From: Achromobacter aloeverae
Lineage (GTDB): Bacteria; Pseudomonadota; Gammaproteobacteria; Burkholderiales; Burkholderiaceae_B
Direction of reading: 5' to 3'
Length of the DNA stretch: 64,000 nt
Assembly (NCBI RefSeq): GCF_004121055.1
Contig: NZ_PYAL01000009.1
Span: 248,001-312,000 of the forward strand
This document shows, in pieces, positions 26,051-34,640 of this stretch; within the stretch, counting starts at the first letter, position 1, and every line of letters starts with the position of its first letter. The notes beneath the pieces were generated by a model. The model saw only the letters and a list, made by a program, of their open reading frames with translations. It was not told where the DNA came from and made no database searches. The position numbers and the translations under genes were made by a program.

Positions 26051-26693
26051 CGCGACCTCCCTCGGGGACATGCCGCGGCGCCCGGCCGGTGATCATGGGC
26101 GGCAGCGTGCGGGGCACCAGCAGCACCATCGACACGTGCACGACCACGAACAGGGCTACGCCCGCCATGGCGATGAAATGCACGACGCGGGCCGCCGCGA
26201 AGCCGCCGAACAGGGCGGTCAGGCCCTGCAACTGCACGGGCTTCCAAATCGCCAGCCCCGACAGCACCAGCAGCAGGCCGAGCAGCAGCACGCCCAGGTA
26301 CATCGCCTTCTGCACGGCGTTGTAGCGTCCGGCGCGATGGTCCAGCCGCAGGCGCAGGGCCGCGGCCATATCGCGCCGGATATCCGCTCCCCGGACGCTT
26401 AGCAGGTCGCGCCGCAGATGGCCGTCGAACAGGCTAGCCAACAGGTAGAGCAGCCCGTTGGCCACCAACAGCCACATCACGGCGAAATGCCAGATCGTGG
26501 CCGCGCCCAGCCATCCGCCCAGGGTGGCCCATTCCGGAAAGCTGAAACCGAAAATGGGGGAGGCGTTGTAGATGCCCCAGCCGCTCATGAACATGCAGCC
26601 CATGGCATAGGCATTGACCCAGTGCGTCAGGCGCACCGGCAGGGTATGGACCCGCGCGCGGCCGGGCGGGCGTGAAGATGTGGAAGTGTGCAC
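26043..26693 (-). CDS. Cytochrome b561-family membrane protein
   Basis: A 216-residue four-helix di-heme cytochrome b of the Ni/Fe-hydrogenase/b561 type. Candidate heme histidines lie in RLTHWVNAY, TIWHFAVMW, ARVVHFIAM and FVVVHVSMV. It probably passes quinol electrons to the molybdoenzyme encoded next, with which it overlaps by 8 bp. This pairing replaces the MsrQ-type heme protein found with MsrP in enterobacteria. The upstream gene, 88 bp away, encodes a small exported protein in the same direction. Confidence 0.88.
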   Translation of the reverse strand: MHTSTSSRPPGRARVHTLPVRLTHWVNAYAMGCMFMSGWGIYNASPIFGFSFPEWATLGGWLGAATIWHFAVMWLLVANGLLYLLASLFDGHLRRDLLSVRGADIRRDMAAALRLRLDHRAGRYNAVQKAMYLGVLLLGLLLVLSGLAIWKPVQLQGLTALFGGFAAARVVHFIAMAGVALFVVVHVSMVLLVPRTLPPMITGRAPRHVPEGGRDA

Positions 26694-26781
26694 GGGGGAT
26701 ATCCTGGATCGGTGCGGCGCGCGGCATTGCGCACCGAGGGCGGGCAGGCGGCGCGGCAGGACGCGCGCCGCCTGGCCGGGA

Positions 26782-27405
26782 CTACATCGGCGGTATGGTG
26801 CCGTCCTTGCCGATCACCACGGTCAAGGCCGACAGCGCCCCGCCATCGCCCTTTTGCGCGAAGACCAGCGCCGGCGCGCCGACCTTCATCAGGCTGGCAT
26901 CGCCCGGTTCCAGGTAGACGACGGGCACGTCCGGCGGCACGATGACCGTTTTTTCCCCTTCCTTGTATTTCACCTTCATCGTGGTGCCGTTGGTCGTCAC
27001 CACGCTACCCACGGTCCCGTTGGTCATGGATCCCTTCTTGCCTTCGGCGCCTTCCCACGGCCGGTTGCCTTCGCCCGAACCGCGCAGGGACGCGGCGAAG
27101 ACATGGACTTCCAGCGCTTTCAGCGTGCCGTCGGGTTGAGGCACGGCGGCCGTCCCGACGAAACTGTCGGGCTTGATATCGGTGAGCTTGGCCACGGACA
27201 CCGCGCGCACCGGCACGTTGGCCGGCAGCGCGATGGTGGATTTCGCGCCGTTGCGCGCCGTGATCTCCAGCGCGTTGGCGCTGACCTGGTCTATCGTGCC
27301 CCGCAGGGTCGTGCGCACGGGTTGCGCGGATTGCGCGTGGGCGGCGGCCAGTCCGCCGGCCAGGAGCAAGCTGGCAGTGAGCGCGCGTATACGGAAAAGG
27401 GTCAT
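26782..27405 (-). CDS. Exported protein of unknown function linked to a molybdoenzyme
   Basis: A 207-residue protein with a signal peptide (MTLFRIRALTASLLLAGG, cleavage near AHAQ). The mature part is beta-rich: TLRGTIDQVSANALEITARNG and GSVVTTNGTTMKVKYKEGEK look like two small barrel repeats of the OB/DUF5666 kind, with VIGKDGTIPPM at the end. It has no cysteines or clear metal ligands. GTGGAG precedes the ATG. It is first in an operon with cytochrome b and the molybdoenzyme and divergent from a two-component system, so it may be a periplasmic sensor or target of redox or metal stress. The function is not known. Confidence 0.72.
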   Translation of the reverse strand: MTLFRIRALTASLLLAGGLAAAHAQSAQPVRTTLRGTIDQVSANALEITARNGAKSTIALPANVPVRAVSVAKLTDIKPDSFVGTAAVPQPDGTLKALEVHVFAASLRGSGEGNRPWEGAEGKKGSMTNGTVGSVVTTNGTTMKVKYKEGEKTVIVPPDVPVVYLEPGDASLMKVGAPALVFAQKGDGGALSALTVVIGKDGTIPPM

Positions 27406-27525
27406 CGTCTGTATCTCCACTAGGCTGGGGGCCCGCCGATGCGGCAGGGCGGGTAGGCAGTGCATCGCCGCGTAGCAGCTGGAGGGATGATCCGCCCCGG
27501 CTGGGGACGCCAACATGACCCGCGG

Positions 27526-27541
27526 ATGACAAAAATGTCAT
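27526..27541. promoter_or_regulatory. CusR/CopR/HprR-type response-regulator box
   Basis: The perfect palindrome ATGACAAAAATGTCAT (arms ATGACA/TGTCAT, AAAA spacer) is in the 188-bp gap between the divergent two-component system and the exported-protein operon. CusR-type regulators are known to bind ATGACA-N4-TGTCAT-like boxes. A -10 TAGAAT (27564-27569) for the regulator gene lies 22 bp downstream. Confidence 0.75.
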
Positions 27542-27593
27542 TAAGCGTCCGGCGCGGGATCGCTAGAATGCAGGCTTGAGACAGAGGTGATGC

Positions 27594-28289
27594 GTGCGGA
27601 TATTGGTCGTCGAGGATGATGCGAGAACGGGGGAGTACCTGAAAAAGGGCCTGGCCGAGTCCGGATACGCCGTCGACTGGACGCGCAACGGCGCCGACGG
27701 CCTGCACATGGCCCTGGAAACATCCTATGACCTGGTGGTGCTGGACGTCATGCTGCCCGGCCTGAGCGGGTGGCAGGTGATGGAGGCGCTGCGCGCGAAG
27801 CAGGACGTGCCCGTGCTGTTCCTGACCGCCCGCGACCAGCTCCAGGACCGCATACAGGGGCTGGAGCTGGGCGCGGACGACTACCTGGTCAAGCCTTTCT
27901 CCTTCACCGAGCTTGTGTTGCGCATACGCACGCTGCTGCGCCGGGGCGTGGTGCGCGAGGCCGACCAGTTGCGCCTGGCGGACTTGCATATCGACGTTCT
28001 GCGGCGCCGCGTGACGCGCATGAACGTCGCGGTGCCGCTGACCAACAAGGAATTCACGCTGCTGCACCTGCTGGTGCGCCGGGAGGGCGAGGTCCTGTCG
28101 CGTACCCTGATCGCTTCGCAGGTGTGGGATATGAACTTCGACAGCGATACCAATGTGGTCGATGTCGCCATCAAGCGCCTGCGCGCCAAGATCGACCGGC
28201 CCTTCGAGCCCAAGCTCATCCATACCGTGCGCGGCATGGGCTACGTCTGCGAGGTGCGCGCATGCGCCGAATGCGCTCCCGCTCCCTGA
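27594..28289 (+). CDS. OmpR-family response regulator (heavy-metal/redox type)
   Basis: A 231-residue regulator with a receiver domain (acidic pocket VVEDD, phospho-acceptor Asp51 in VVLDVMLPG, Thr78, Lys100) and an OmpR-type winged helix ([21 protein letters not shown] to VRGMGYVCE). The group includes CusR, CopR and HprR. It begins with GTG at 27594. The kinase gene overlaps its 3' end by 28 bp. The palindrome 53 bp upstream fits this group and suggests control of itself and the divergent molybdoenzyme operon. The short Cys-containing tail (ACAECAPAP) after the winged helix is unusual. Confidence 0.93.
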   Translation: MRILVVEDDARTGEYLKKGLAESGYAVDWTRNGADGLHMALETSYDLVVLDVMLPGLSGWQVMEALRAKQDVPVLFLTARDQLQDRIQGLELGADDYLVKPFSFTELVLRIRTLLRRGVVREADQLRLADLHIDVLRRRVTRMNVAVPLTNKEFTLLHLLVRREGEVLSRTLIASQVWDMNFDSDTNVVDVAIKRLRAKIDRPFEPKLIHTVRGMGYVCEVRACAECAPAP

Positions 28290-29698
28290 CGCTGCGCACC
28301 GCGCTGCTGTTCGCCTTGCTGGCCGCCGTGGTGGTCAGCGTGGCCGGCGTCTATCTCTATATGTCCATGCAGGCGAACATGGTGGCGCGCAGCGACGTGG
28401 GCCTGATCGGCCGCGTCGACCGCTATCGTTCCCTGTTGCAGGAAACCTTGCGGCTGGACGATATGCGGGCGCGTCCGCAGCTGTTCGAGAACATGCTCGG
28501 CAACGAGCAGGACATCCTCGTATTCCGCCTGCCCGGGCATGCGCCGCTGGTGAACGTCAATCCCAGCGGCCAGGCGCTGCCTGACCTGACGCCCGCGCCG
28601 CTGCACCAGGACCTGACGGCGGCGTCGGTCCACGGGCTCGACAGCACGTTGGGCGTGCCCATCCGCTGGGTGTCGGCCATGACGGCCACCGCGCTGGAGG
28701 TGGTGGCCGGACACGTGATGCTGGGGGAGACCCGCATGCTGCGCCAGTACCGCGCGCAGATCGCGCTGGCCGTGCTGGCGGCCTTCCTGTCGATCGCCGT
28801 ATTGGGCTATGCCGCATTGCGGCGGGGATTGAGGCCCTTGCGCACCATGGCGGCGCAAGCCGCGGGCATCACGCCGGGCAGCCTGGACCGGCGGCTCAAT
28901 ACGCACGACACGCCGCATGAACTGCGCGAGGTCACCGCATCCTTCAACGACATGCTGGACCGGCTGGCGGACGGCTACGAACGCCTGGCGCAGTTCTCCG
29001 CCGACCTGGCCCATGAGATCCGCACGCCGATCGGCGCCCTGCTGGGAAATTGCCAGGTGGCGCTGTGCCAGCCCCGCAGCCCGGAGGAGTACGAGGGCGT
29101 GCTGGCGTCCAGCGTGGAAGAGCTCGAACGCATCGCGCGCCTGGTCGAGAACATCCTGTTCCTGGCGCGCGCGGACAACGCGCAGTCGGCGTTGAGCTAT
29201 GCGTGGCTGGACCTGCCCGTGGAGTTCGACCGCATCGCCGAGTATTTCGAGGGCGTGGCGGAGGAGCGCGGCATCCGCCTGGTGGCTCGCGCCCAAGGCC
29301 GGGTGGAGGCCGATCCCATCCTGTTCCGGCGCGCGTTGGGCAACCTGGTGGCCAATGCCGTGCGTTATGCGGATGCCGACAGCGTAGTCACGCTGAGCGC
29401 CCAGGAAGGCCCCGACGCGATCATGGTGCATGTGGACAACGTGGGGCCCTTCATCGACCAGGAGCGCCTGCACAAGCTGTTCGACCGCTTTTACCGAGCC
29501 GATTTCTCCCGCAGCGCCGACTCCGATGCCAGCGGCCTCGGCTTGTCCATCGTGCGCGCCATCATGGCCCTGCACGGCGGCAGCGCCACCGCCGAATGCC
29601 TGGCCGCCGCGCCGGGCGAGACCTCCGCGCGGGTCCGCTTCACGCTGGCGTACCCGCGCGCGCGAGGCGGCCTGCCGGGCGTGGGGCCGGCACCATGA
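28262..29698 (+). CDS. Sensor histidine kinase (CusS/HprS-like)
   Basis: A 478-residue inner-membrane kinase: helix 1 (residues 11-33), periplasmic sensor region (about 34-165), helix 2 (166-186), HAMP (187-240), phospho-acceptor His251 in [12 protein letters not shown], and an ATPase domain with the N-box [13 protein letters not shown] and G-box [13 protein letters not shown]. The periplasmic part has several Met residues and one His-rich spot but no clear metal site, so metal, copper or oxidative signals are all possible. The start ATG 28262 lies inside the regulator gene. Confidence 0.92.
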   Translation: MRRMRSRSLTLRTALLFALLAAVVVSVAGVYLYMSMQANMVARSDVGLIGRVDRYRSLLQETLRLDDMRARPQLFENMLGNEQDILVFRLPGHAPLVNVNPSGQALPDLTPAPLHQDLTAASVHGLDSTLGVPIRWVSAMTATALEVVAGHVMLGETRMLRQYRAQIALAVLAAFLSIAVLGYAALRRGLRPLRTMAAQAAGITPGSLDRRLNTHDTPHELREVTASFNDMLDRLADGYERLAQFSADLAHEIRTPIGALLGNCQVALCQPRSPEEYEGVLASSVEELERIARLVENILFLARADNAQSALSYAWLDLPVEFDRIAEYFEGVAEERGIRLVARAQGRVEADPILFRRALGNLVANAVRYADADSVVTLSAQEGPDAIMVHVDNVGPFIDQERLHKLFDRFYRADFSRSADSDASGLGLSIVRAIMALHGGSATAECLAAAPGETSARVRFTLAYPRARGGLPGVGPAP

Positions 29699-29798
29699 GA
29701 CAGGGCGGGGCAGGGGGCGCCCGGGCCGCCGGTTTTGCGGTATGGTGCAGGCCGCGTCCTTTTCCGCAATCCCCACTTCGACTCGCATGGAGGCCCGC

Positions 29799-30605
29799 AT
29801 GGCCAGGTTTGCCGCCAATCTGAGCATGATGTACACGGAGCACGATTTCCTCGACCGCTTCCAGGCGGCGGCCGACGATGGCTATGACGCGGTCGAGTTC
29901 ATGTTCCCGTACCCGTGGCCGGCGTCCGGGATCGCGGCCCGGTTGCGCGCGGCGGGCTTGCGGCAGGTCCTGTTCAACGCGCCGCCGGGCGATTACGCGG
30001 CGGGTGAGCGGGGCCTGGCGGGCCTGCCTGGCCGCCGCGAGGATTTTCGCGACAGCATCCTGCGCGCGCTGGAGTACGCGGAGGAGCTGGATTGCCCGCG
30101 CCTGCACGTCATGGCCGGCGTGGTACCGGCCGGCGCCGCGCGGGAATCCGTGGAAGATGTCTATCGCGAGAACCTGGCGTGGGCCGCCGCCCAGGCGGCG
30201 CCGGCGGGCCGCGATCTGCTGATCGAGCCCATCAACACGCGCGACATGCCCGGGTATTTCCTCAATCGCCAGGCACAGGCGCATGCCATGGTCGAGGACG
30301 TCGGGGCCGCCAACCTGAAAGTCCAGATGGACCTCTACCACTGCCAGATCGTCGAAGGCGACCTGGAGACGCGACTGCGCGCCTATCTGCCGACGGGCCG
30401 CGTGGGCCATGTGCAGATTGCCGGCGTGCCGCGGCGCCAGGAGCCCGATACCGGCGAGGTGAACTACCCCCATCTTTTCGGCGTCCTGGACGAGCTGGCC
30501 TACGACGGATGGATAGGTTGCGAGTACCGCCCCCGCGCCGGAACGTCGGCCGGGCTGGGCTGGCTGCGCGCCTGGCAGGCCGGCGCAGGGCGGGCGGCCG
30601 GCTGA
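29799..30605 (+). CDS. hyi: Hydroxypyruvate isomerase
   Basis: A 268-residue TIM-barrel enzyme interconverting hydroxypyruvate and tartronate semialdehyde. It starts [21 protein letters not shown], the hallmark of the Hyi group, and includes the metal and substrate residues in [42 protein letters not shown] and IGCEYRP. ATG 29799 is chosen because GGAGG lies 5 bp before it (alternative ATG 29787). It stands alone; the glyoxylate carboligase and reductase genes usually near it are not in the window. Confidence 0.93.
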   Translation: MARFAANLSMMYTEHDFLDRFQAAADDGYDAVEFMFPYPWPASGIAARLRAAGLRQVLFNAPPGDYAAGERGLAGLPGRREDFRDSILRALEYAEELDCPRLHVMAGVVPAGAARESVEDVYRENLAWAAAQAAPAGRDLLIEPINTRDMPGYFLNRQAQAHAMVEDVGAANLKVQMDLYHCQIVEGDLETRLRAYLPTGRVGHVQIAGVPRRQEPDTGEVNYPHLFGVLDELAYDGWIGCEYRPRAGTSAGLGWLRAWQAGAGRAAG

Positions 30606-30790
30606 TCCTGGCGTTGTCCCGCAGGGGGCGACGCCCTCTTCTTTGCAAGCGTCGATTGCAACGCGCGGCGCACGGCTCGGCAGGATCGGCCGGCGTGGGG
30701 CACCATTGGTAACACCCCGAAAGAGCCTGCATTTCACTGATCCGCCATTTGCGCGAGCATGTAGCCATGAACGTCCCGGAGGAGGGAGCT

Positions 30791-31072
30791 GTGATCAGAT
30801 GGCATCATGTCGCGCGCGGCGTCATACGCGGCCGTGCGTTCGCGATCGAAATCGCGTCGGTGGAGGCAGGGTTCGTGGCCCGTGCCCTGGTCGACGGCGT
30901 GCCGCCCATGGGCGATCGGTCGGTGTCCCACTCCGAACAGGTGGCGGTGGGCAAGGCGATGAGCCTGGCCTATGCGTATGCGCATGGCCAGGCGACACGC
31001 GGTAGCGGCGGCGGCCTGGACGACAGGTCGGCCGGCGCAACGTCGGCCGAGGTGCAGAGGCGGGCCGCCTGA
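30791..31072 (+). CDS. Small hypothetical protein
   Basis: A reading frame of about 93 codons with good third-position GC bias. The GTG at 30791 follows a strong GGAGGAGGGAG ribosome site; an upstream ATG at 30767 is a less supported alternative. The product has an N-terminal beta-like part (IRWHHVARGVIRGRAFAIEI), a GVPPMGDRSVSHSEQVAVGKAMSLAYAYAHGQ central part and a disordered, Gly/Ala-rich end. No signal peptide or family was recognised. It lies 94 bp before the CobW gene in the same direction and could be co-transcribed. It could also be non-coding. Confidence 0.5.
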   Translation: MIRWHHVARGVIRGRAFAIEIASVEAGFVARALVDGVPPMGDRSVSHSEQVAVGKAMSLAYAYAHGQATRGSGGGLDDRSAGATSAEVQRRAA

Positions 31073-31165
31073 ACGGAATTGAAGGAAGCGGTGCGAGGGC
31101 GGGGCACGGACCCCGGCCAGGGCTTGTCCGATATAGTCCTGTCTCCAGGCTAGCGGACCCATCCA

Positions 31166-32251
31166 ATGACCGAACGTATCGAAGCGCCTCGTGCGCCCTT
31201 GCCGGCAGAAGTTAATCCTGCCGCGATGCCGGCCGACACGCGCATCGGCGTCACCGTGTTGACCGGTTTCCTGGGTAGCGGCAAGACTACCTTGCTCAAT
31301 CGCCTGGTGCGCACGCCCCGCTATGCGGGCGCGGCCGTCGTCATCAACGAGTTCGGCAGTGTCGGCATGGACCACCACCTGGTGCGCGGCAGCGCGGATA
31401 CGGTGTCGGTGCTGGAGGGCGGATGCATCTGCTGCCTGGTGCGCGGCGCCTTGGCCGATACCCTGCGGGACCTCTTCATGCAGGCGCTGCGGCGGTCGAT
31501 CAAGCCGTTCCGGCACCTGATCATCGAAACCAGCGGCCTGGCCAGCCCGGCGCCGATATTGTTCACGTTGCGGCACGAGCATTTCCTGGCGGAACGCTAT
31601 GCCTACGAGGGCACGGTGGCCGTCGCCGATGCGCGCCAGTTGGCGGCTTCCGCGCCCTTGCCCCCCGAAATGACGCAGCAACTGGCGCTGGCGGACCAGG
31701 TGGTGGTGAGCAAAGTGGACCTGGCATCGGCGGACGAAGCCGCGCGGGCGCGCGCACGGATCGCCGCCGTGAATCCCGCGGCCCTGGTGCATGTTCTGGC
31801 GCCGCAAGGGGATCTGCCTGCCTCGCTACTTGCGGAAGGGGGATACCGAAGATCGTCAGCCGCCGCGCAGGCGGCGCCGGCCGTCGCGGCTGGCTGGCTG
31901 AGCCGGCTGGCGCCTGTCGCGGGCAGCGCCGGCGAGGGTGGAGGCGGCGCCGCGCATGACGTGGCGGTCTGGACGTATGTGTACTCCGATGCGCCCGCGC
32001 GGCCGTCGTTCCTGCGGGCCATGTCGTCCCTGCAGGAATCGCTGGGCGAGTCCCTGCTGCGGGTCAAGGGGCTGGTTTCCTTCGCCGATGGGACAGGGCC
32101 CTGGGTGGTCCATGGCGTGCACCGGGAGCTCTATCCCCTGGTCGCCCTGGGCGCCTGGCCGGATGCGGACTCTCGTTCGCGGCTGGTTTTTATCGTGCGC
32201 GGGATGCGCGCCGAGGCCCTGGCCGCCATGCTGCGGACGGCGCTGGCATAG
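31166..32251 (+). CDS. CobW/G3E-family GTPase (putative metallochaperone)
   Basis: A 361-residue COG0523 protein. It has Walker A GFLGSGKTT (34-42), the metal-binding CxCC motif GGCICC (Cys87, 89, 90), a Walker B-like ETSGLASP and the NKxD variant SKVD, then a C-terminal CobW_C domain. Family members insert or deliver zinc, cobalt or nickel to target proteins. No cobalamin genes or Zur box were seen, so the metal is not predicted; a link to urease nickel supply 19 kb away is only a thought. A 14-bp repeat array begins 99 bp after the stop. Confidence 0.9.
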   Translation: MTERIEAPRAPLPAEVNPAAMPADTRIGVTVLTGFLGSGKTTLLNRLVRTPRYAGAAVVINEFGSVGMDHHLVRGSADTVSVLEGGCICCLVRGALADTLRDLFMQALRRSIKPFRHLIIETSGLASPAPILFTLRHEHFLAERYAYEGTVAVADARQLAASAPLPPEMTQQLALADQVVVSKVDLASADEAARARARIAAVNPAALVHVLAPQGDLPASLLAEGGYRRSSAAAQAAPAVAAGWLSRLAPVAGSAGEGGGGAAHDVAVWTYVYSDAPARPSFLRAMSSLQESLGESLLRVKGLVSFADGTGPWVVHGVHRELYPLVALGAWPDADSRSRLVFIVRGMRAEALAAMLRTALA

Positions 32252-33095
32252 GCCGGGCGGGTCTGCGCCGCCTCCTGGTTAATTGCGTCCCGGTTTTTTC
32301 CTTTTCAGGATAATGGCGCGTATAATCGTTTGAATACCTGCAGCGCGGTCCGGGTTCTCAAAGCTGGGTTTTCGAAGCCGGGTTTTTAAAGCAGAATCCT
32401 CAAAGCCGAGTTCTCAAGCCGGGTTCTCTAGGTCGGGTTCTCTAAGCCGCTTCGTTGCCCGGGCCTGCCGCGGGGGAACGCTCGCGATGTCCGGCGTCCG
32501 GGCCCTCTTGAGCGTCCCTCTTGAGCATGCTTGTCGCCGCATGGTCGCGTTGCGGTTCCTGCGCCGTATTCCGTATGGTGGCCAGTGCCGTATCCGATGT
32601 GCATGCATGCGGTGCACGCATAGAGACGCGCGTCGTTGCCCCGCTGGTCCAGGATTGCATTCCAGATCGAAATTTGGCGCAGCCCGGGACTGTATCCACG
32701 GATGACGGTTGTCGGAATCCCGCTGCATGGCCGGCGGGTTTTCGCCCGGTGTTTCGCCTGGGTTTTCACCCAATTTTTCCTGTTTTCGTTGTCTTGTCCA
32801 GCCTTGTTGGTCGAGGTCTTTTTGCAAGCTTCCCATTCGTCCATGCCGTCCTCGATGCCGGCGATCAACGCCCTTGCCTTTGCCTGTGCCATTACGCGCG
32901 GCGCAACATTCGCTGCCCCGGCGGCATGCTCGGTCGTGGCCGAAGGCCTTGGCGGGGAGGGTGGGGAAATGGGCGTGGCGCCGGCTGCTGTGAGCGGCAA
33001 TGGCGCTGTCGTGCGCATGAATGGCGCTGCAGCCCTTGGCATGCCCTGTGTCGGCGCAACGATTTTCACGCCGGAAATCAGGGTGTTGGAAAAAC
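32252..33095. other. Gap of about 840 bp without a recognisable gene
   Basis: The stretch between cobW and the tRNA-fMet terminator holds a 7-unit 14-bp repeat, a 13-bp tandem pair (CCCTCTTGAGCGT and CCCTCTTGAGCAT at 32503-32528) and several overlapping open frames of about 200 codons on both strands. None has a motif, a good ribosome site or consistent codon bias. Local GC falls around 32650-32850. A small RNA or a degenerate gene cannot be excluded. Confidence 0.45.
32350..32446. repeat. Seven-unit 14-bp degenerate tandem repeat after cobW
   Basis: Units: CCGGGTTCTCAAAG, CTGGGTTTTCGAAG, CCGGGTTTTTAAAG, CAGAATCCTCAAAG, CCGAGTTCTCAAG (13 bp), CCGGGTTCTCTAGG, TCGGGTTCTCTAAG, followed by CCG. 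The units diverge by 2-5 bases, suggesting an old array. It starts 99 bp beyond the cobW stop. Confidence 0.85.
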
Positions 33096-33125
33096 AAAAA
33101 AGGCTTGGCGGTTTCGCCAAGCCTT
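33096..33125 (-). terminator. Intrinsic terminator of tRNA-fMet
   Basis: An 11-bp stem (AAGGCTTGGCG / CGCCAAGCCTT, loop 4 nt) followed on the minus strand by a T5 run. It lies 12 bp after the tRNA 3' end. Confidence 0.9.
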
Positions 33126-33136
33126 CTCTGGATATC

Positions 33137-33213
<77 letters not shown>

Positions 33214-33225
33214 TCTGAGAAAAGA

Positions 33226-33254
33226 ATATTAACCCTATTTTTGATTCATGGCAA
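33226..33254 (-). promoter_or_regulatory. Sigma-70 promoter of tRNA-fMet
   Basis: On the minus strand, -35 TTGCCA (33249-33254) and -10 TAATAT (33226-33231) with a 17-bp spacer, ending 13 bp before the tRNA 5' end. It sits within 70 bp of the divergent scpB start. Confidence 0.8.
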
Positions 33255-33291
33255 GTCATTTGTCTGTTTTTTAGAAAAGTTGAACCTATCG

Positions 33292-34635
33292 ATGAACGAA
33301 AGCGAGGCAATAATCATCATCGAAGCCGCGTTGCTCTGCGCAACGCAGCCGATGCCGCGCGGTGAAATCCGCAAACTGTTCAACGATGACGACGACATCG
33401 ACGACGCAAGGCTGGGCAGCCTGCTGGAAGCACTGCAGGAGGCGTGGACGGGCCGCGGCCTGGAGCTCGTATCGCTGGCCAGCGGCTGGCGTTTCCAGAG
33501 CCGGCCCCATATGCAGCGCTACCTGCAACGGCTGGATCCGGAGAAACCTCCCAAGTATTCGCGCGCGGTCATGGAAACGCTGGCCATCGTGGCCTGGCGC
33601 CAGCCGGTCACGCGCGGGGACATCGAGGATATCCGCGGCGTGACGGTGTCGTCGCAGATCGTCAAGACATTGGAGGATCGGGGATGGATCGAGGTCATCG
33701 GCCATCGCGATGCGCCTGGGCGTCCCGCCTTGTTCGGGACGACACGGCAGTTCCTTGACGATCTGGGATTGCGGGCCCTGGATGAGTTGCCGCCGCTGGA
33801 GGCCCAGGGCGCCGCCGCGGCGCTCGCGGGGCTGGATCTCGGCGGGGTCGAGATCGAGGAAATCGTCGCCGCCGAAGGGCAGCCTGCCGGCGACGACGGC
33901 GCCTTGCCCGAAGGGGGGCAGGCCGGGTTGGCCGATACCGCCGAGGCCGCCGGGGGCGACGCCGCTGACGTTGACGCGCCGGGCGCGGGTTCCGCGGCGG
34001 GCGGTGCGGATGCGCCAGCCTCCAGCGCTGAACTCTCCAGTGCGCAAGCAGCGGAAGCACCGGAGGCATCGGCCGGGAATCCCGGCGACGACAGCCGGGC
34101 GAATGTGGTTTCCGCGTCCGGCCAGGACGCTGGCGAGGAAGGAATTGTGGATATTCCGGACGGGGATGATGCACGGGCGCCGGCATCTGGCGTAGAATCT
34201 CCCTTATCGCCAGCCGCTGACGATGCCGCGCACGATGTGCGCCAGGCGACGGAGCGGACCGGCGCGGCCCGCGCGGATACGGATATCGATGCCGCGGAGG
34301 ATTCCGAAACTACCGGAAACGCGGCCGCCGCCGATTTGTCCATCGATCATGAAAACGAGCAGGTGTCCGCCTTGGCGGCGCCCGTTGCCGGCCGGCCAGA
34401 TATGCCGCCGCCTGGGCACGACACCATAGATCAGCCCGGCGACGGGGCGCAGGTCCCTCAACCTGCACGTACACCTGAGATAACGCCTCCCAGCATCGCG
34501 CCGGAAATCGAGCCGCGGAGCGGGGAGCCTGAAATTCCGTCACCCACGCCGGACGCCGTCGCCGAACGCCCGTCCGAGCAGCCTGACGATGAGGACGCGC
34601 ACGGCGCGTCTCGCAAAGATAGAAATCCGGAGTAG
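33292..34635 (+). CDS. scpB: Segregation and condensation protein B with long acidic tail
   Basis: The first ~190 residues form the ScpB double winged helix, which with ScpA and SMC makes the condensin complex for chromosome segregation ([55 protein letters not shown]). Residues about 210-447 are a low-complexity tail rich in Ala, Asp, Glu, Gly and Pro, probably disordered; the protein is about twice the usual length of roughly 200. ATG 33292 is used because homology starts there. It ends 5 bp before rluB. A neighbouring scpA is not in this position. Confidence 0.93.
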   Translation: MNESEAIIIIEAALLCATQPMPRGEIRKLFNDDDDIDDARLGSLLEALQEAWTGRGLELVSLASGWRFQSRPHMQRYLQRLDPEKPPKYSRAVMETLAIVAWRQPVTRGDIEDIRGVTVSSQIVKTLEDRGWIEVIGHRDAPGRPALFGTTRQFLDDLGLRALDELPPLEAQGAAAALAGLDLGGVEIEEIVAAEGQPAGDDGALPEGGQAGLADTAEAAGGDAADVDAPGAGSAAGGADAPASSAELSSAQAAEAPEASAGNPGDDSRANVVSASGQDAGEEGIVDIPDGDDARAPASGVESPLSPAADDAAHDVRQATERTGAARADTDIDAAEDSETTGNAAAADLSIDHENEQVSALAAPVAGRPDMPPPGHDTIDQPGDGAQVPQPARTPEITPPSIAPEIEPRSGEPEIPSPTPDAVAERPSEQPDDEDAHGASRKDRNPE

Positions 34636-34640
34636 TTCTA

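Noticed and set aside
26089-26325. Plus-strand small frames opposite cytochrome b
   Set aside because: Antisense of a four-helix protein with clear heme histidines; no ribosome site.
32428-33120. 230-codon minus-strand frame in the gap before tRNA-fMet
   Set aside because: It starts in the tRNA-fMet terminator, has mixed third-position GC and no motif; kept only as a remark in the gap entry.
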